64,000 nt of DNA from Serratia entomophila (lineage in GTDB: Bacteria > Pseudomonadota > Gammaproteobacteria > Enterobacterales > Enterobacteriaceae), in NCBI RefSeq assembly GCF_021462285.1, contig NZ_CP082787.1, positions 4,929,995 through 4,993,994 on the forward strand. The letters run 5' to 3'. The notes beneath the pieces were generated by a model. The model was not told where the DNA came from, did not search any database, and saw only the letters and a program-made list of their open reading frames with translations. Within the stretch, counting starts at the first letter, position 1, and each line of letters opens with the position of its first letter. Of this stretch, positions 51,576 through 59,805 are shown piece after piece. A program made the translations under genes and the position numbers.

Positions 51576-52949
51576 ATGGCACTTTGGGGCGGGCGGTTCA
51601 CTCAGGCGGCGGATCAGCGGTTCAAACAGTTAAACGATTCACTGCGTTTCGATTATCGCCTGGCGGAACAGGACATCGTGGGGTCGGTGGCCTGGTCAAA
51701 AGCGCTGGTGACCGTCAACGTATTGACGGCAGAGGAACAGCAGCGGCTTGAGCAGGCGCTGGGCGTGCTGTTGGAAGAAGTGCAGGCCGATCCGCAGGCG
51801 ATCGTCAGCAGCGATGCCGAAGATATTCACAGCTGGGTGGAGCAAAAGCTGATCGACAAGGTCGGCGACCTGGGCAAAAAACTGCACACCGGCCGCAGCC
51901 GCAACGATCAGGTGGCAACCGATCTGAAGCTGTGGTGCAAACTGCAGGTCAGCGAACTGCATCAGGCCATCGTGCAGCTGCAGCAGGCGCTGGTGGAAAC
52001 CGCCGAAGCCAATCAGGACGCGGTGATGCCGGGTTACACCCACCTGCAGCGCGCGCAGCCGGTGACCTTCGCTCACTGGTGCCTGGCCTACGTTGAGATG
52101 CTGGCGCGTGACGAAAGCCGTTTGCTGGATACCCTGAAGCGCCTGGACGTCAGCCCGCTGGGCAGCGGCGCGCTGGCCGGCACCGCCTATCCTATCGATC
52201 GTGAGCAGCTGGCCGGTTGGCTGGGCTTCGCCTCGGCGACCCGCAACAGCCTGGACAGCGTTTCCGATCGCGACCACGTGCTGGAGCTGTTGTCCAACGC
52301 CGCGATCGGCATGGTGCATCTGTCGCGCTTTGCCGAAGATTTGATCTTCTTCAACAGCGGCGAAGCGGCCTTTGTCGAGCTGTCTGATCGCGTGACCTCC
52401 GGCTCTTCGCTGATGCCGCAGAAGAAAAACCCGGACGCGCTGGAACTGATCCGCGGCAAGTGCGGCCGCGTGCAGGGTGCACTGACCGGCATGATGATGA
52501 CGCTGAAAGGCCTGCCGCTGGCGTACAACAAAGACATGCAGGAAGACAAGGAAGGGCTGTTTGACGCGCTCGACACCTGGATGGACTGCCTGCAGATGGC
52601 GGCGCTGGTGCTGGACGGCATTCAGGTGAAGCGCCCGCGCTGTAAGGAAGCGGCGGAGCAGGGCTACGCCAACTCCACCGAGCTGGCGGACTATCTGGTC
52701 GCCAAGGGCGTGCCTTTCCGCGAGGCGCACCATATCGTCGGTGAGGCGGTGGTGGAGGCCATCCGCCAGGGCAAGGCGCTGGAAGCGCTGCCGCTGGCAG
52801 ACTTGCAGAAGTTCAGCGCGGCGATTGGCGACGACGTCTACCCGATCCTGGCGCTGCAGTCCTGCCTGGACAAGCGCGCGGCCAAGGGCGGCGTTTCGCC
52901 GCAGCAGGTTGCCGCAGCCATCGCCGAAGCGAAGCGGCGTTTGGCTTAA
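51576..52949 (+). CDS. argH: Argininosuccinate lyase
   Basis: ArgH splits argininosuccinate into arginine and fumarate. The 457-residue fumarase-superfamily protein has [34 protein letters not shown] and the signature [16 protein letters not shown] with the catalytic-loop serine. ATG 51576 with AGGAG and AAGG upstream matches the E. coli start MALWGGRF; the open frame upstream is only the palindromic repeat. Last gene of argCBGH. Confidence 0.97.
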   Translation: MALWGGRFTQAADQRFKQLNDSLRFDYRLAEQDIVGSVAWSKALVTVNVLTAEEQQRLEQALGVLLEEVQADPQAIVSSDAEDIHSWVEQKLIDKVGDLGKKLHTGRSRNDQVATDLKLWCKLQVSELHQAIVQLQQALVETAEANQDAVMPGYTHLQRAQPVTFAHWCLAYVEMLARDESRLLDTLKRLDVSPLGSGALAGTAYPIDREQLAGWLGFASATRNSLDSVSDRDHVLELLSNAAIGMVHLSRFAEDLIFFNSGEAAFVELSDRVTSGSSLMPQKKNPDALELIRGKCGRVQGALTGMMMTLKGLPLAYNKDMQEDKEGLFDALDTWMDCLQMAALVLDGIQVKRPRCKEAAEQGYANSTELADYLVAKGVPFREAHHIVGEAVVEAIRQGKALEALPLADLQKFSAAIGDDVYPILALQSCLDKRAAKGGVSPQQVAAAIAEAKRRLA

Positions 52950-53068
52950 GCGAAATTAAGGGCAGCAGAAGGCTTAATGCTTGTCAGTTAGCGTTTTTCT
53001 GCGGGTGTTCGTGAAGTTTTCGGTCGATAAATATGAGATGTACCATGAGACTCACGCGCCTCGACCGA

Positions 53069-53323
53069 GCAAGGGACCCTGGGCGCGGTCCCTTGCAACC
53101 CGCGCCCTTGCCCAATCAGACGGTTGGCTGCGTCAACGTTACTCGGCCCATCCTTGGGCCTCGCCCCTTCGGGGCCGCTGCAAGCAGCGTTCAAATCTGT
53201 TCCTGACAGATTTGTCCCTCCGTCACTGCGCATCACGGCCGGCTACGACAGGCGTCCCTGCCTGTCTCGCCTGAAACCGCCGTCCATGGCGGTTTCGCCT
53301 ATGCGCCGCTCCTGCGTTCGGCG
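53069..53323 (-). ncRNA. Candidate structured RNA / repeat element, copy 1 (GGA-loop hairpins)
   Basis: Read on the minus strand, successive hairpins lie at 53323-53304 (loop with CAGGAG), 53296-53273 (9-base stem, loop ATGGAC), 53266-53247 (7-base stem, loop AGGGAC), 53214-53192 (9-base stem, loop CAGGA), 53189-53176, 53175-53163, 53160-53145 (loop AGGA) and 53096-53069 (10-base stem). The last has GCGCCC in its loop, complementary to GGGCGC at 53107-53102, a potential pseudoknot. Five of eight loops expose GGA, as in CsrA/RsmA-binding RNAs and, from memory, the TwoAYGGAY motif. Transcription is not proven and a DNA-level palindromic repeat is the alternative. Confidence 0.55.
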
Positions 53324-53481
53324 TCTTCAAGGGCGCCCAACACCCTGCTCATCTCACTATTTTCACTGTCTTCGATAACGCAATATCAAACTGAGGGGAC
53401 AGGTTGCCCGGTGGCGGCAGATTCGGGTGTTTGACCCTAGCGCGCATCACCGGCTGCCGAGCAAGACGGCGTTGTCAGGGG

Positions 53482-53636
53482 CAACCGGCCAGGGAAGGCC
53501 GGTTGAGGCGAGACTAACAGGGACGTTTGTCGTAGCCGACCCGCCCGACAACGCGGGTGCAGCGAGGGTATTCGCGCAGCGGACAGACGGTGTTAAGCGA
53601 GGGCGCGGGTGGAGGGGCCGCGCCTTCGGCCCCTCC
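53482..53636 (+). ncRNA. Candidate structured RNA / repeat element, copy 2 (opposite strand)
   Basis: Plus-strand homologue of copy 1. Hairpin A (53482-53505, loop AGGGAA), the identical linker AGGCGA, hairpin B (53512-53531, loop AGGGAC) and GTAGCC form a 56-base block that aligns with copy 1 without a gap. A further stem ACCCGC/GCGGGT (53539-53558) follows. Hairpin C (53611-53636, GGAGGGGCC/GGCCCCTCC) again has GCGCC in its loop and GGGCGCGGGT just upstream. About 70 bases of the variable middle present in copy 1 are missing. Stem differences from copy 1 are mostly compensatory. Confidence 0.55.
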
Positions 53637-53716
53637 AATTGCCGTTCATTGCGGCAGCAGATAAATGCGGGATATTTACGGCAATTCATCCTGCGCAGAG
53701 CGTACAGAGATTGGAT

Positions 53717-53750
53717 AAAAAAATGCCAGTCAGGCTTAACTGATCGGCAT
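53717..53750 (-). terminator. Intrinsic terminator of the peroxiredoxin-reductase operon
   Basis: On the minus strand an 11-pair stem (ATGCCGATCAG with CTGACTGGCAT, one mismatch and one G-T) is followed by seven T residues, about 85 bases after the reductase stop. Confidence 0.75.
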
Positions 53751-53833
53751 TACAGCAGAAGGCTGCCCTTTTTATTACCCCCGCCACAGGCAACGGTTGC
53801 GGCTTACCCCCTCCTGCATGGCGCTAAGCGGGC

Positions 53834-55282
53834 TTACTCGCCCGGGCAGCGCTGGCAGCGTTCCGCTTCGGCCTCGCCGAGCTTCAATTTTGCCTGCAGG
53901 TCGCGCAGTGCGGTGCGCAGCCCTTCTTCGATTACCGGATGGTAGAACGGCATGTCCAGCATCTGATTGACGGTCATCTGCTGCTGATGCGCCCAGGCCA
54001 GCAGGTGGGCGATATGCTCGACCTCCGGTCCCATCATCTCGGCGCCGAGGAAGCGGCCGGTGCCCTGTTCGCCGTAAACGTGCAACAGGCCTTTATTGCG
54101 CAGCATCACCCGTGAGCGGCCCTGATTCTCAAACGAGACCTCGCCGACTTCGAAGCAGCCGCAGGCGCTGAATTTCTCGCTCAGCTCGCGGAAGGTGGAA
54201 CCGACCATGGCGATCTGCGGATCGGAGAACACGACCGAAATGGCGCTGCGGCGCAGGCCCGGGTTGATCTCCGGGAAGCTGCCGGCGTTGGCGCCGGCGA
54301 TGCGCGCCTGGTCACTGGCTTCATGCAGCAACGGCAGCTGGTTGCTGGCGTCGCCGGCGATAAAGATATGCGGCACGCTGGTTTGCATTGTCAGGCGGTC
54401 GGCCAGCGGCACCCCTTTGGCGTCGAGCTGCAGGCGGGTGTTTTCGAGATCCAGGCCGTCGACGTTGGGCCGGCGCCCGGTAGCGGCCAACACGTAATCC
54501 ACCATGATGTCCTGCGGTTGGCCCTGTTTATCCTGATAGCGGATAAACACTTTGTCGCCTTCGCGCTGCATCATCTCCAGCTGAACGTCCGCATCGAGGT
54601 AAAACTCCTCGCTCAGCGCTTTGGCGGCGTAGTTGCGCACCGCGCCGTCGGTCAGCGGCCCAACCGCGCCGCCGACGCCGAATACCTTGGTGTCCACGCC
54701 CAGGCGATGCAGCGCCTGGCCCAGCTCCAGCCCGATCACACCGGGGCCGAACACGGCGACGGACTGCGGCAAATCGTCCCAGTCGAAGACTTCATCGTTG
54801 ACGATCAGCCGATCGCCCAGATCGTTCCACGCCGCCGGCCAGCTCGGGCGAGAGCCGGTAGCGATCACGATGCGCTGGGCCACGATGCGCGTGTGTCCGT
54901 CTACCTGCAAAGTATTGTCGTCGATAAAACGGGCGTAGCCCTGGATCTTGTCGCCGGCGGGGATGTTATCGACCCCTTCCAGCACGAAGCCGACGAAGCG
55001 GTCGCGCTCGCGTTTGACGCGGTCCATCACCTCGCGGCCGTCGATGCGCGTCTTGCCGGCGGGGTGCACGCCGAAGCCCGGCGCGCGTTCGATTTGATGC
55101 ACCGCCTCGGCGGCGGCAATCAGCAGTTTGGACGGCATGCAGCCAACGCGCGCGCAGGTGGTGCCGTAAGGCCCGCCTTCGATCATCACCACGTTGGGGG
55201 TGGAAAGTTTGGCCGCGCGATAGGCGCCGAGCCCGGCGGTGCCGCCGCCGATCACCGCGACGTCAACGTTCAACTGTTTCAT
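53834..55282 (-). CDS. Dihydrolipoamide dehydrogenase-like FAD disulfide reductase
   Basis: The 482-residue class I flavin disulfide reductase has FAD motif AVIGGGTAGLGA, redox pair Cys43-Cys48 in GTTCARVGCMPSK and NAD(P)-binding FGPGVIGLELGQAL. It also has the second FAD motif PHIFIAGDASNQLPLLHEA and the interface His448-Glu453 in FYHPVIEEG. An unusual C-terminal Cys476-x2-Cys479 (ERCQRCPGE) follows. ATG 55282 has AGGAG five bases upstream. It lies 76 bases after the Prx-Grx gene on the same strand and upstream of no 2-oxoacid dehydrogenase genes. It may therefore reduce a thiol used by the peroxiredoxin (inference) rather than act as an E3 component. Substrate unknown. Confidence 0.82.
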   Translation of the reverse strand: MKQLNVDVAVIGGGTAGLGAYRAAKLSTPNVVMIEGGPYGTTCARVGCMPSKLLIAAAEAVHQIERAPGFGVHPAGKTRIDGREVMDRVKRERDRFVGFVLEGVDNIPAGDKIQGYARFIDDNTLQVDGHTRIVAQRIVIATGSRPSWPAAWNDLGDRLIVNDEVFDWDDLPQSVAVFGPGVIGLELGQALHRLGVDTKVFGVGGAVGPLTDGAVRNYAAKALSEEFYLDADVQLEMMQREGDKVFIRYQDKQGQPQDIMVDYVLAATGRRPNVDGLDLENTRLQLDAKGVPLADRLTMQTSVPHIFIAGDASNQLPLLHEASDQARIAGANAGSFPEINPGLRRSAISVVFSDPQIAMVGSTFRELSEKFSACGCFEVGEVSFENQGRSRVMLRNKGLLHVYGEQGTGRFLGAEMMGPEVEHIAHLLAWAHQQQMTVNQMLDMPFYHPVIEEGLRTALRDLQAKLKLGEAEAERCQRCPGE

Positions 55283-55358
55283 ATCCGCTCCTGAAAGGTA
55301 AAAAAAGGGCGGGCCGGAGCCCGCCAAAGTTCACGTTGCTTTAGTTATTACTTATTAA

Positions 55359-56090
55359 TCAGGCTGACAGGAAAGTTTCCAGGTCATCGCTGCCGCCGAT
55401 GTGACGGCCGCCGATGAACACCTGCGGTACGGTAGCGCGGCCGCTGACGGCGCGCAGGCTGACGGTAGTGGCGTCTTTGCCCAGCACGATTTCTTCATAC
55501 TGAATGCCGCGTTCTTGCAGCATTTGCTTGGCCTTGGCGCAGAATGGGCAGCCCGGTTTGGTGAACAGGGAAACCGATTCCTGCACTTTGAATTCCGGTG
55601 CCAGGTATTTCAGCATGGTGTCGGCGTCGGACACTTCAAACGGGTCGCCCGGCTGGTTGGGTTCGACGAACATTTTTTCTACCACGCCGTTGCGCACCAG
55701 CATCGAATAGCGCCATGAGCGCGGGCCAAAGCCCAGATCGGCCTTTTCGACCAGCATGTTCATGCCTTTGGTGAACTCACCGTTGCCGTCTGGCACGAAG
55801 GTGATGTTTTCCGCGTGCTGATCGGCTTTCCAGGCGTTCATCACGAAGGTGTCGTTCACCGAGACGCACAGGATGCCGTCAACGCCGTGCTGCTTGAATA
55901 CGCTGGACAGCTCGTTGTAGCGCGGCAGATGGCTGGAAGAGCAGGTCGGCGTAAAGGCGCCCGGCAGTGAGAATACGATGACGGTTTTATCTTTGAACAG
56001 GTCATCAGTGGTCACATCAATCCATTGGTCGCCCTTACGGGTGTGGAACGTAACCTGAGGGACTTTTTTGCCTTCTTGACTGGTAAACAT
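55359..56090 (-). CDS. Hybrid peroxiredoxin-glutaredoxin (glutathione-dependent peroxidase)
   Basis: The 243-residue protein fuses a Prx5-type peroxiredoxin (residues about 1-165; peroxidatic Cys50 in [14 protein letters not shown]) to a C-terminal glutaredoxin (about 172-243; CPFC at Cys181-Cys184, [14 protein letters not shown]). Such hybrids, known from Haemophilus influenzae and purple sulfur bacteria, reduce peroxides with glutathione through the fused glutaredoxin. Divergent from oxyR with an OxyR site between, and followed by a flavin disulfide reductase. E. coli lacks it here; oxyS occupies this side of oxyR instead. Confidence 0.93.
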   Translation of the reverse strand: MFTSQEGKKVPQVTFHTRKGDQWIDVTTDDLFKDKTVIVFSLPGAFTPTCSSSHLPRYNELSSVFKQHGVDGILCVSVNDTFVMNAWKADQHAENITFVPDGNGEFTKGMNMLVEKADLGFGPRSWRYSMLVRNGVVEKMFVEPNQPGDPFEVSDADTMLKYLAPEFKVQESVSLFTKPGCPFCAKAKQMLQERGIQYEEIVLGKDATTVSLRAVSGRATVPQVFIGGRHIGGSDDLETFLSA

Positions 56091-56184
56091 TGATTAACCC
56101 CTTAATTAGGAAAATGATTTTTAGCTTTTAGCGCTGTATCGCGTTGTTGGGGCACATTATTGACGCAGGGGCTTGATAGTTCTA

Positions 56185-56221
56185 ATCGCTCATTGCTATC
56201 TTATCTATCGCCATGAGCTAT
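56185..56221. promoter_or_regulatory. OxyR binding site between oxyR and the Prx-Grx gene
   Basis: Four quartets in exact register, ATCG-N7-CTAT-N7-ATCG-N7-CTAT, match the OxyR pattern ATAG-N7-CTAT-N7-ATAG-N7-CTAT with A to C in the two ATAG elements. Location 19 bases before oxyR and 94 bases before the peroxiredoxin gene supports autoregulation plus activation. Confidence 0.8.
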
Positions 56222-56240
56222 CATGGTTTGGAGGGAAACA

Positions 56241-57158
56241 ATGAATATTCGTGATTTAGAGTATCTGGTCGCCTTGGCCGAGCACCGGCACTTCCGCCGC
56301 GCCGCCGATTCATGCCACGTTAGCCAACCCACGCTCAGTGGGCAGATCCGCAAGCTCGAGGACGAGCTGGGCGTGATGCTGCTTGAGCGCACCAGCCGCA
56401 AGGTGTTATTTACCCAGGCGGGTTTGTTGTTGGTGGAGCAGGCGCGTACCGTGCTGCGCGAAGTCAAAGTCCTGAAAGAGATGGCAAGCCAGCAGGGCGA
56501 AGCGATGTCCGGGCCGCTGCATATCGGTTTGATCCCGACGGTGGGGCCCTATCTGTTGCCGCAGATTATCCCGACGCTGCACAAGACTTTCCCCAAGCTG
56601 GAAATGTATCTGCACGAAGCGCAAACCCAACAGCTGCTGGCGCAGCTCGACAGCGGCAAGCTGGACTGCGCCATTCTGGCGCTGGTGAAGGAAACGGAGG
56701 CCTTTATCGAAGTGCCGCTGTTTGATGAGCCGATGAAGCTGGCGGTGTATTCCGATCACCCTTGGGCGCAGCGCGACCGCGTGGCGATGCCGGATTTGGC
56801 GGGGGAGAAGCTGCTGATGCTGGAAGACGGGCACTGCCTGCGCGATCAGGCGATGGGCTTCTGCTTCCAGGCGGGCGCGGACGAGGATACCCATTTCCGC
56901 GCCACCAGTCTGGAAACGCTGCGCAATATGGTCGCGGCCGGCAGCGGCATTACCCTGCTGCCATCGCTGGCGGTGCCGCCGCAGCGCGAGCGCGACGGCG
57001 TTTGCTATCTGGACTGCTACAAACCGGAACCGAAGCGCACCATTGCGTTGGTATACCGCCCCGGTTCCCCATTGCGCAGCCGCTATGAGCAATTGGCCGA
57101 GGCGATCCGCGAGCACATGCAGAACTACATCGGCAGCACGTTAAAACAGGCGGTTTAA
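56241..57158 (+). CDS. oxyR: Hydrogen peroxide-sensing transcriptional regulator OxyR
   Basis: OxyR is a LysR-type activator switched on by a disulfide. The 305-residue protein has the helix-turn-helix [37 protein letters not shown] and the redox pair Cys199 and Cys208 in [12 protein letters not shown], numbered as in E. coli. ATG 56241 matches E. coli MNIRDLEYL. The last 18 bases overlap the end of sthA, which is transcribed from the other strand. Confidence 0.98.
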   Translation: MNIRDLEYLVALAEHRHFRRAADSCHVSQPTLSGQIRKLEDELGVMLLERTSRKVLFTQAGLLLVEQARTVLREVKVLKEMASQQGEAMSGPLHIGLIPTVGPYLLPQIIPTLHKTFPKLEMYLHEAQTQQLLAQLDSGKLDCAILALVKETEAFIEVPLFDEPMKLAVYSDHPWAQRDRVAMPDLAGEKLLMLEDGHCLRDQAMGFCFQAGADEDTHFRATSLETLRNMVAAGSGITLLPSLAVPPQRERDGVCYLDCYKPEPKRTIALVYRPGSPLRSRYEQLAEAIREHMQNYIGSTLKQAV

Positions 57159-58538
57159 GCCGTTTAGCGCCGCTACCCGGTAGGCTTCGGCCATGGTCGG
57201 ATAGTTGAAGGTGGTATTAACGAAATACTCGATAGTATTGCCTTCACCTTTCTGTTCCATGATCGCCTGACCGATGTGGATGATTTCCGCCGCACGCTCA
57301 CCGAAGCAGTGGATCCCGAGGATCTGCAGGGTGTCGCGATGGAACAGGATCTTCAGGCTGCCGACGTTCATGCCGGCAATCTGCGCGCGCGCCAAATGTT
57401 TGAACTGCGCGCGGCCCACTTCATAAGGCACTTTCATCGCCGTCAGCTCCTGTTCGGTCTTGCCGACGGAACTGATTTCCGGAATGGTGTAGATGCCGGT
57501 CGGAATGTCTTCGATCAGGTGGCCGCTGGCTTCGCCGGAGGCGATGGCCTGAGCGGCGATGCGGCCCTGATCGTAAGCGGCCGACGCCAGGCTTGGGTAA
57601 CCGATCACATCACCTACCGCGTAAATATGCGACAGTGCGGTCTGGTACATGCTGTTCACTTTCAGCAGGCCGCGGCTGTCGGACTCCAGGCCGACGTTTT
57701 CCAGCCCCAGCGAGTCGGTATTGCCGGTGCGGCCGTTGGCGTAGAGCAGGCAGTCCGCCTTCACCTTCTTGCCTGACTTCAGGTGAACAATCACCCCGTC
57801 GTCGGTGCCTTCAATCTTCTCGAACTCTTCGTTGTGGCGGATTACCACGCCGTTGTTCCAGAAGTGATAAGACAGGGAATCCGACATTTCCTGATCGAGG
57901 AACGCCAGCAGGCGATCGCGGGTGTTGATCAGATCCACCTTGACGTTCAGCCCACGGAAAATCGACGCGTATTCGCAGCCGATCACCCCGGCGCCGTAAA
58001 TGATCACGTGGCGCGGTTCGTGGCTCAGTTCGAGAATGGAATCGCTGTTGTAAATACGCGGGTGATTGAAGTCGACGCTGGCCGGCAGGTAAGGGCGCGA
58101 ACCGCAGGCGATCACGATATGGTCGGCGCGGATGGTGTCCTGGGTGCCGTCCATGTAGCTGACGCTGACGGTGTTGGCGTCGATGAAACGCGCGTCGCCG
58201 GCGAACAGTTTGCACTGGTTCCGCTCATAGAACCCCTGACGCATGCGGGTTTGCTGATCGATGACGTTGTCGGCGTGGCGTAGAATGTCAGGGAATGTCG
58301 CGCTGAGCGTACGTGAGTTGTTGTAAAGCGGGTTCTGGTTGAATTCGATAATGCGGCTGACGGCGTGGCGGAGGGCTTTGGATGGGATGGTGCCCCAATG
58401 GGTGCATCCGCCGCCTACGTTATTGTACCGTTCGATAACGGCCACGCGGGCGCCCTGTTTCACCAGCCCCATGGCGGCACCTTCACCACCAGGGCCCGAG
58501 CCAATTACAATGGCATCAAATTGATAGTGCTGTTGCAT
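57141..58538 (-). CDS. sthA: Soluble pyridine nucleotide transhydrogenase
   Basis: SthA (UdhA) transfers hydride between NADPH and NAD+ in the cytosol. The 465-residue FAD protein belongs to the disulfide-reductase family. The usual Cys-x4-Cys pair is [13 protein letters not shown] here, with Thr replacing the second Cys, the known mark of this enzyme. [15 protein letters not shown] and [14 protein letters not shown] are the FAD and NAD(P) motifs. Convergent with oxyR with an 18-base overlap of the coding ends. Confidence 0.97.
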   Translation of the reverse strand: MQQHYQFDAIVIGSGPGGEGAAMGLVKQGARVAVIERYNNVGGGCTHWGTIPSKALRHAVSRIIEFNQNPLYNNSRTLSATFPDILRHADNVIDQQTRMRQGFYERNQCKLFAGDARFIDANTVSVSYMDGTQDTIRADHIVIACGSRPYLPASVDFNHPRIYNSDSILELSHEPRHVIIYGAGVIGCEYASIFRGLNVKVDLINTRDRLLAFLDQEMSDSLSYHFWNNGVVIRHNEEFEKIEGTDDGVIVHLKSGKKVKADCLLYANGRTGNTDSLGLENVGLESDSRGLLKVNSMYQTALSHIYAVGDVIGYPSLASAAYDQGRIAAQAIASGEASGHLIEDIPTGIYTIPEISSVGKTEQELTAMKVPYEVGRAQFKHLARAQIAGMNVGSLKILFHRDTLQILGIHCFGERAAEIIHIGQAIMEQKGEGNTIEYFVNTTFNYPTMAEAYRVAALNGLNRLF

Positions 58539-58754
58539 GTAGGAGAGACCTGTTTTTATACAAGATTACAACGGTATCTTAACATCATAGCGCTGCACGC
58601 CCAATCACCATTAGGCTTTTTGAGGCAAAGCACAATTGGTTCAGGCCAGAACTGTGATTGCGCGCGTTAGTATAAATGCTGTTGCAATAAAATTTGCTAT
58701 ATTGCCGGCTCTAGGGCGTTAGACTGATTGAATGGAACTTATCTGGATATGCAT

Positions 58755-59387
58755 ATGGGCGTCAGAGCACAACAAAAAGAACGGACGCGTCGTTCCCTGA
58801 TCGAAGCCGCGTTCAGCCAGCTGAGCGCCGAACGCAGCTTTGCCAGCCTGAGCCTGCGCGAAGTCTCGCGCGAGGCGGGGATCGCGCCCACCTCGTTCTA
58901 TCGCCACTTCCGCGACGTGGATGAGCTTGGGCTGACCATGGTCGACGAAAGCGGCCTGATGCTGCGCCAACTGATGCGCCAGGCGCGCCAGCGCATCGCC
59001 AAGGGCGGCAGCGTGATCCGCACCTCGGTCTCCACCTTTATGGAGTTTATCGGCAACAACCCCAATGCATTTCGCCTGCTGCTGCGTGAGCGTTCCGGCA
59101 CTTCGGCCGCGTTCCGTGCGGCGGTGGCGCGCGAGATCCAACATTTTATCGCCGAACTGGCGGATTACCTCGAGCTGGAAAACCATATGCCGCGCAGCTT
59201 TACCGAGGCGCAGGCGGAGGCCATGGTGACCATCGTGTTCAGCGCCGGCGCGGAAGCGCTGGATATTGACCCCGAACAGCGGCGCCAGCTGGAAGAACGT
59301 CTGGTGCTGCAGCTGCGGATGATTTCCAAGGGGGCGTATTACTGGTATCGCCGCGAGCAAGAAAAAGCTTCTGTATCCCACGTATAA
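58755..59387 (+). CDS. fabR: Fatty acid biosynthesis regulator FabR
   Basis: FabR is a TetR-family repressor that senses unsaturated acyl chains and represses fabA and fabB. The product of about 210 residues is nearly identical to E. coli Fab[20 protein letters not shown], the helix-turn-helix [20 protein letters not shown] and [18 protein letters not shown] 58755 gives [11 protein letters not shown] 58749 two codons earlier is equally open. yijD follows after 14 bases, as in E. coli. Confidence 0.97.
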   Translation: MGVRAQQKERTRRSLIEAAFSQLSAERSFASLSLREVSREAGIAPTSFYRHFRDVDELGLTMVDESGLMLRQLMRQARQRIAKGGSVIRTSVSTFMEFIGNNPNAFRLLLRERSGTSAAFRAAVAREIQHFIAELADYLELENHMPRSFTEAQAEAMVTIVFSAGAEALDIDPEQRRQLEERLVLQLRMISKGAYYWYRREQEKASVSHV

Positions 59388-59401
59388 AAAGGTAGAAAGT
59401 G

Positions 59402-59770
59402 ATGGAAAAACCAGGTCGTGAGAATGGCACCTTACTGCTGGCGTTGATTGCCGGCCTTTCGATTAATGGCTCGTTCGCCGCGTTGTTCAGCTCGGTGGTG
59501 CCGTTTTCAGTCTTCCCGATAATCGCGCTGGTGCTGGCGGTGTACTGCCTGCATCAACGTTACCTGAACCGCGCCATGCCGGACGGCATGCCGAAGCTGG
59601 CCGCCGCCTGTTTCCTGCTGGGGGTGCTGCTGTACAGCGCCATCGTGCGCGCGGAATACCCGCAGATCGGCTCCAACTTCCTGCCTTCGATCGTCTGCGT
59701 GGCGCTGGTGTTCTGGATAGGTTTCAAGCTGAAGGCGCGCAAAACGCCGGATGAAAATACCCAAGGGTAA
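59402..59770 (+). CDS. yijD: YijD family inner-membrane protein
   Basis: The 122-residue hydrophobic protein aligns with E. coli Yij[60 protein letters not shown]. It has four predicted membrane helices. Function unknown. ATG 59402 has AAGGT upstream; a GTG one codon earlier is in frame. Probably co-transcribed with fabR. Confidence 0.93.
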   Translation: MEKPGRENGTLLLALIAGLSINGSFAALFSSVVPFSVFPIIALVLAVYCLHQRYLNRAMPDGMPKLAAACFLLGVLLYSAIVRAEYPQIGSNFLPSIVCVALVFWIGFKLKARKTPDENTQG

Positions 59771-59776
59771 TAGAGC

Positions 59777-59799
59777 CGGGGCGCCATTGCGGCGCCCCG
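59777..59799. terminator. GC-rich hairpin between yijD and trmA
   Basis: CGGGGCGCC and GGCGCCCCG form a perfect 9-base stem with a 5-base loop between convergent genes. No T-run on either side, so efficiency is uncertain. Confidence 0.5.
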
Positions 59800-59805
59800 A
59801 CGATA

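Larger units (their letters stand above)
52950..53833. other. Gene-less 884-base region made of inverted structured elements
   Basis: Between argH and the disulfide reductase no frame looks like a real gene. Open frames exist on both strands, but they are GC-rich, overlap each other and coincide with palindromes. The region holds a 7-base inverted repeat (CGGTCGA 53021-53027 with TCGACCG 53061-53067), structured element copy 1 on the minus strand, copy 2 on the plus strand, and a 9-base inverted repeat AATTGCCGT/ACGGCAATT (53637-53686). A minus-strand terminator for the reductase gene closes it. A 12-base direct repeat CAGCAGAAGGCT lies near both ends (52963-52974 and 53753-53764). Confidence 0.7.

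Noticed and set aside
52988..53378. Short open frames on both strands over structured element copy 1
   Set aside because: They overlap each other, coincide with hairpins and have no domain; non-coding structure explains the sequence better.
53427..53945. Open frame of about 170 codons through the structured element copy 2 into the reductase gene
   Set aside because: It crosses palindromes and the opposite-strand terminator and has no family resemblance; explained by GC-rich repeats.
56091..56240. OxyS small RNA divergent from oxyR
   Set aside because: None of the recalled OxyS sequence or its terminator is present; the space is an OxyR site plus the Prx-Grx leader.
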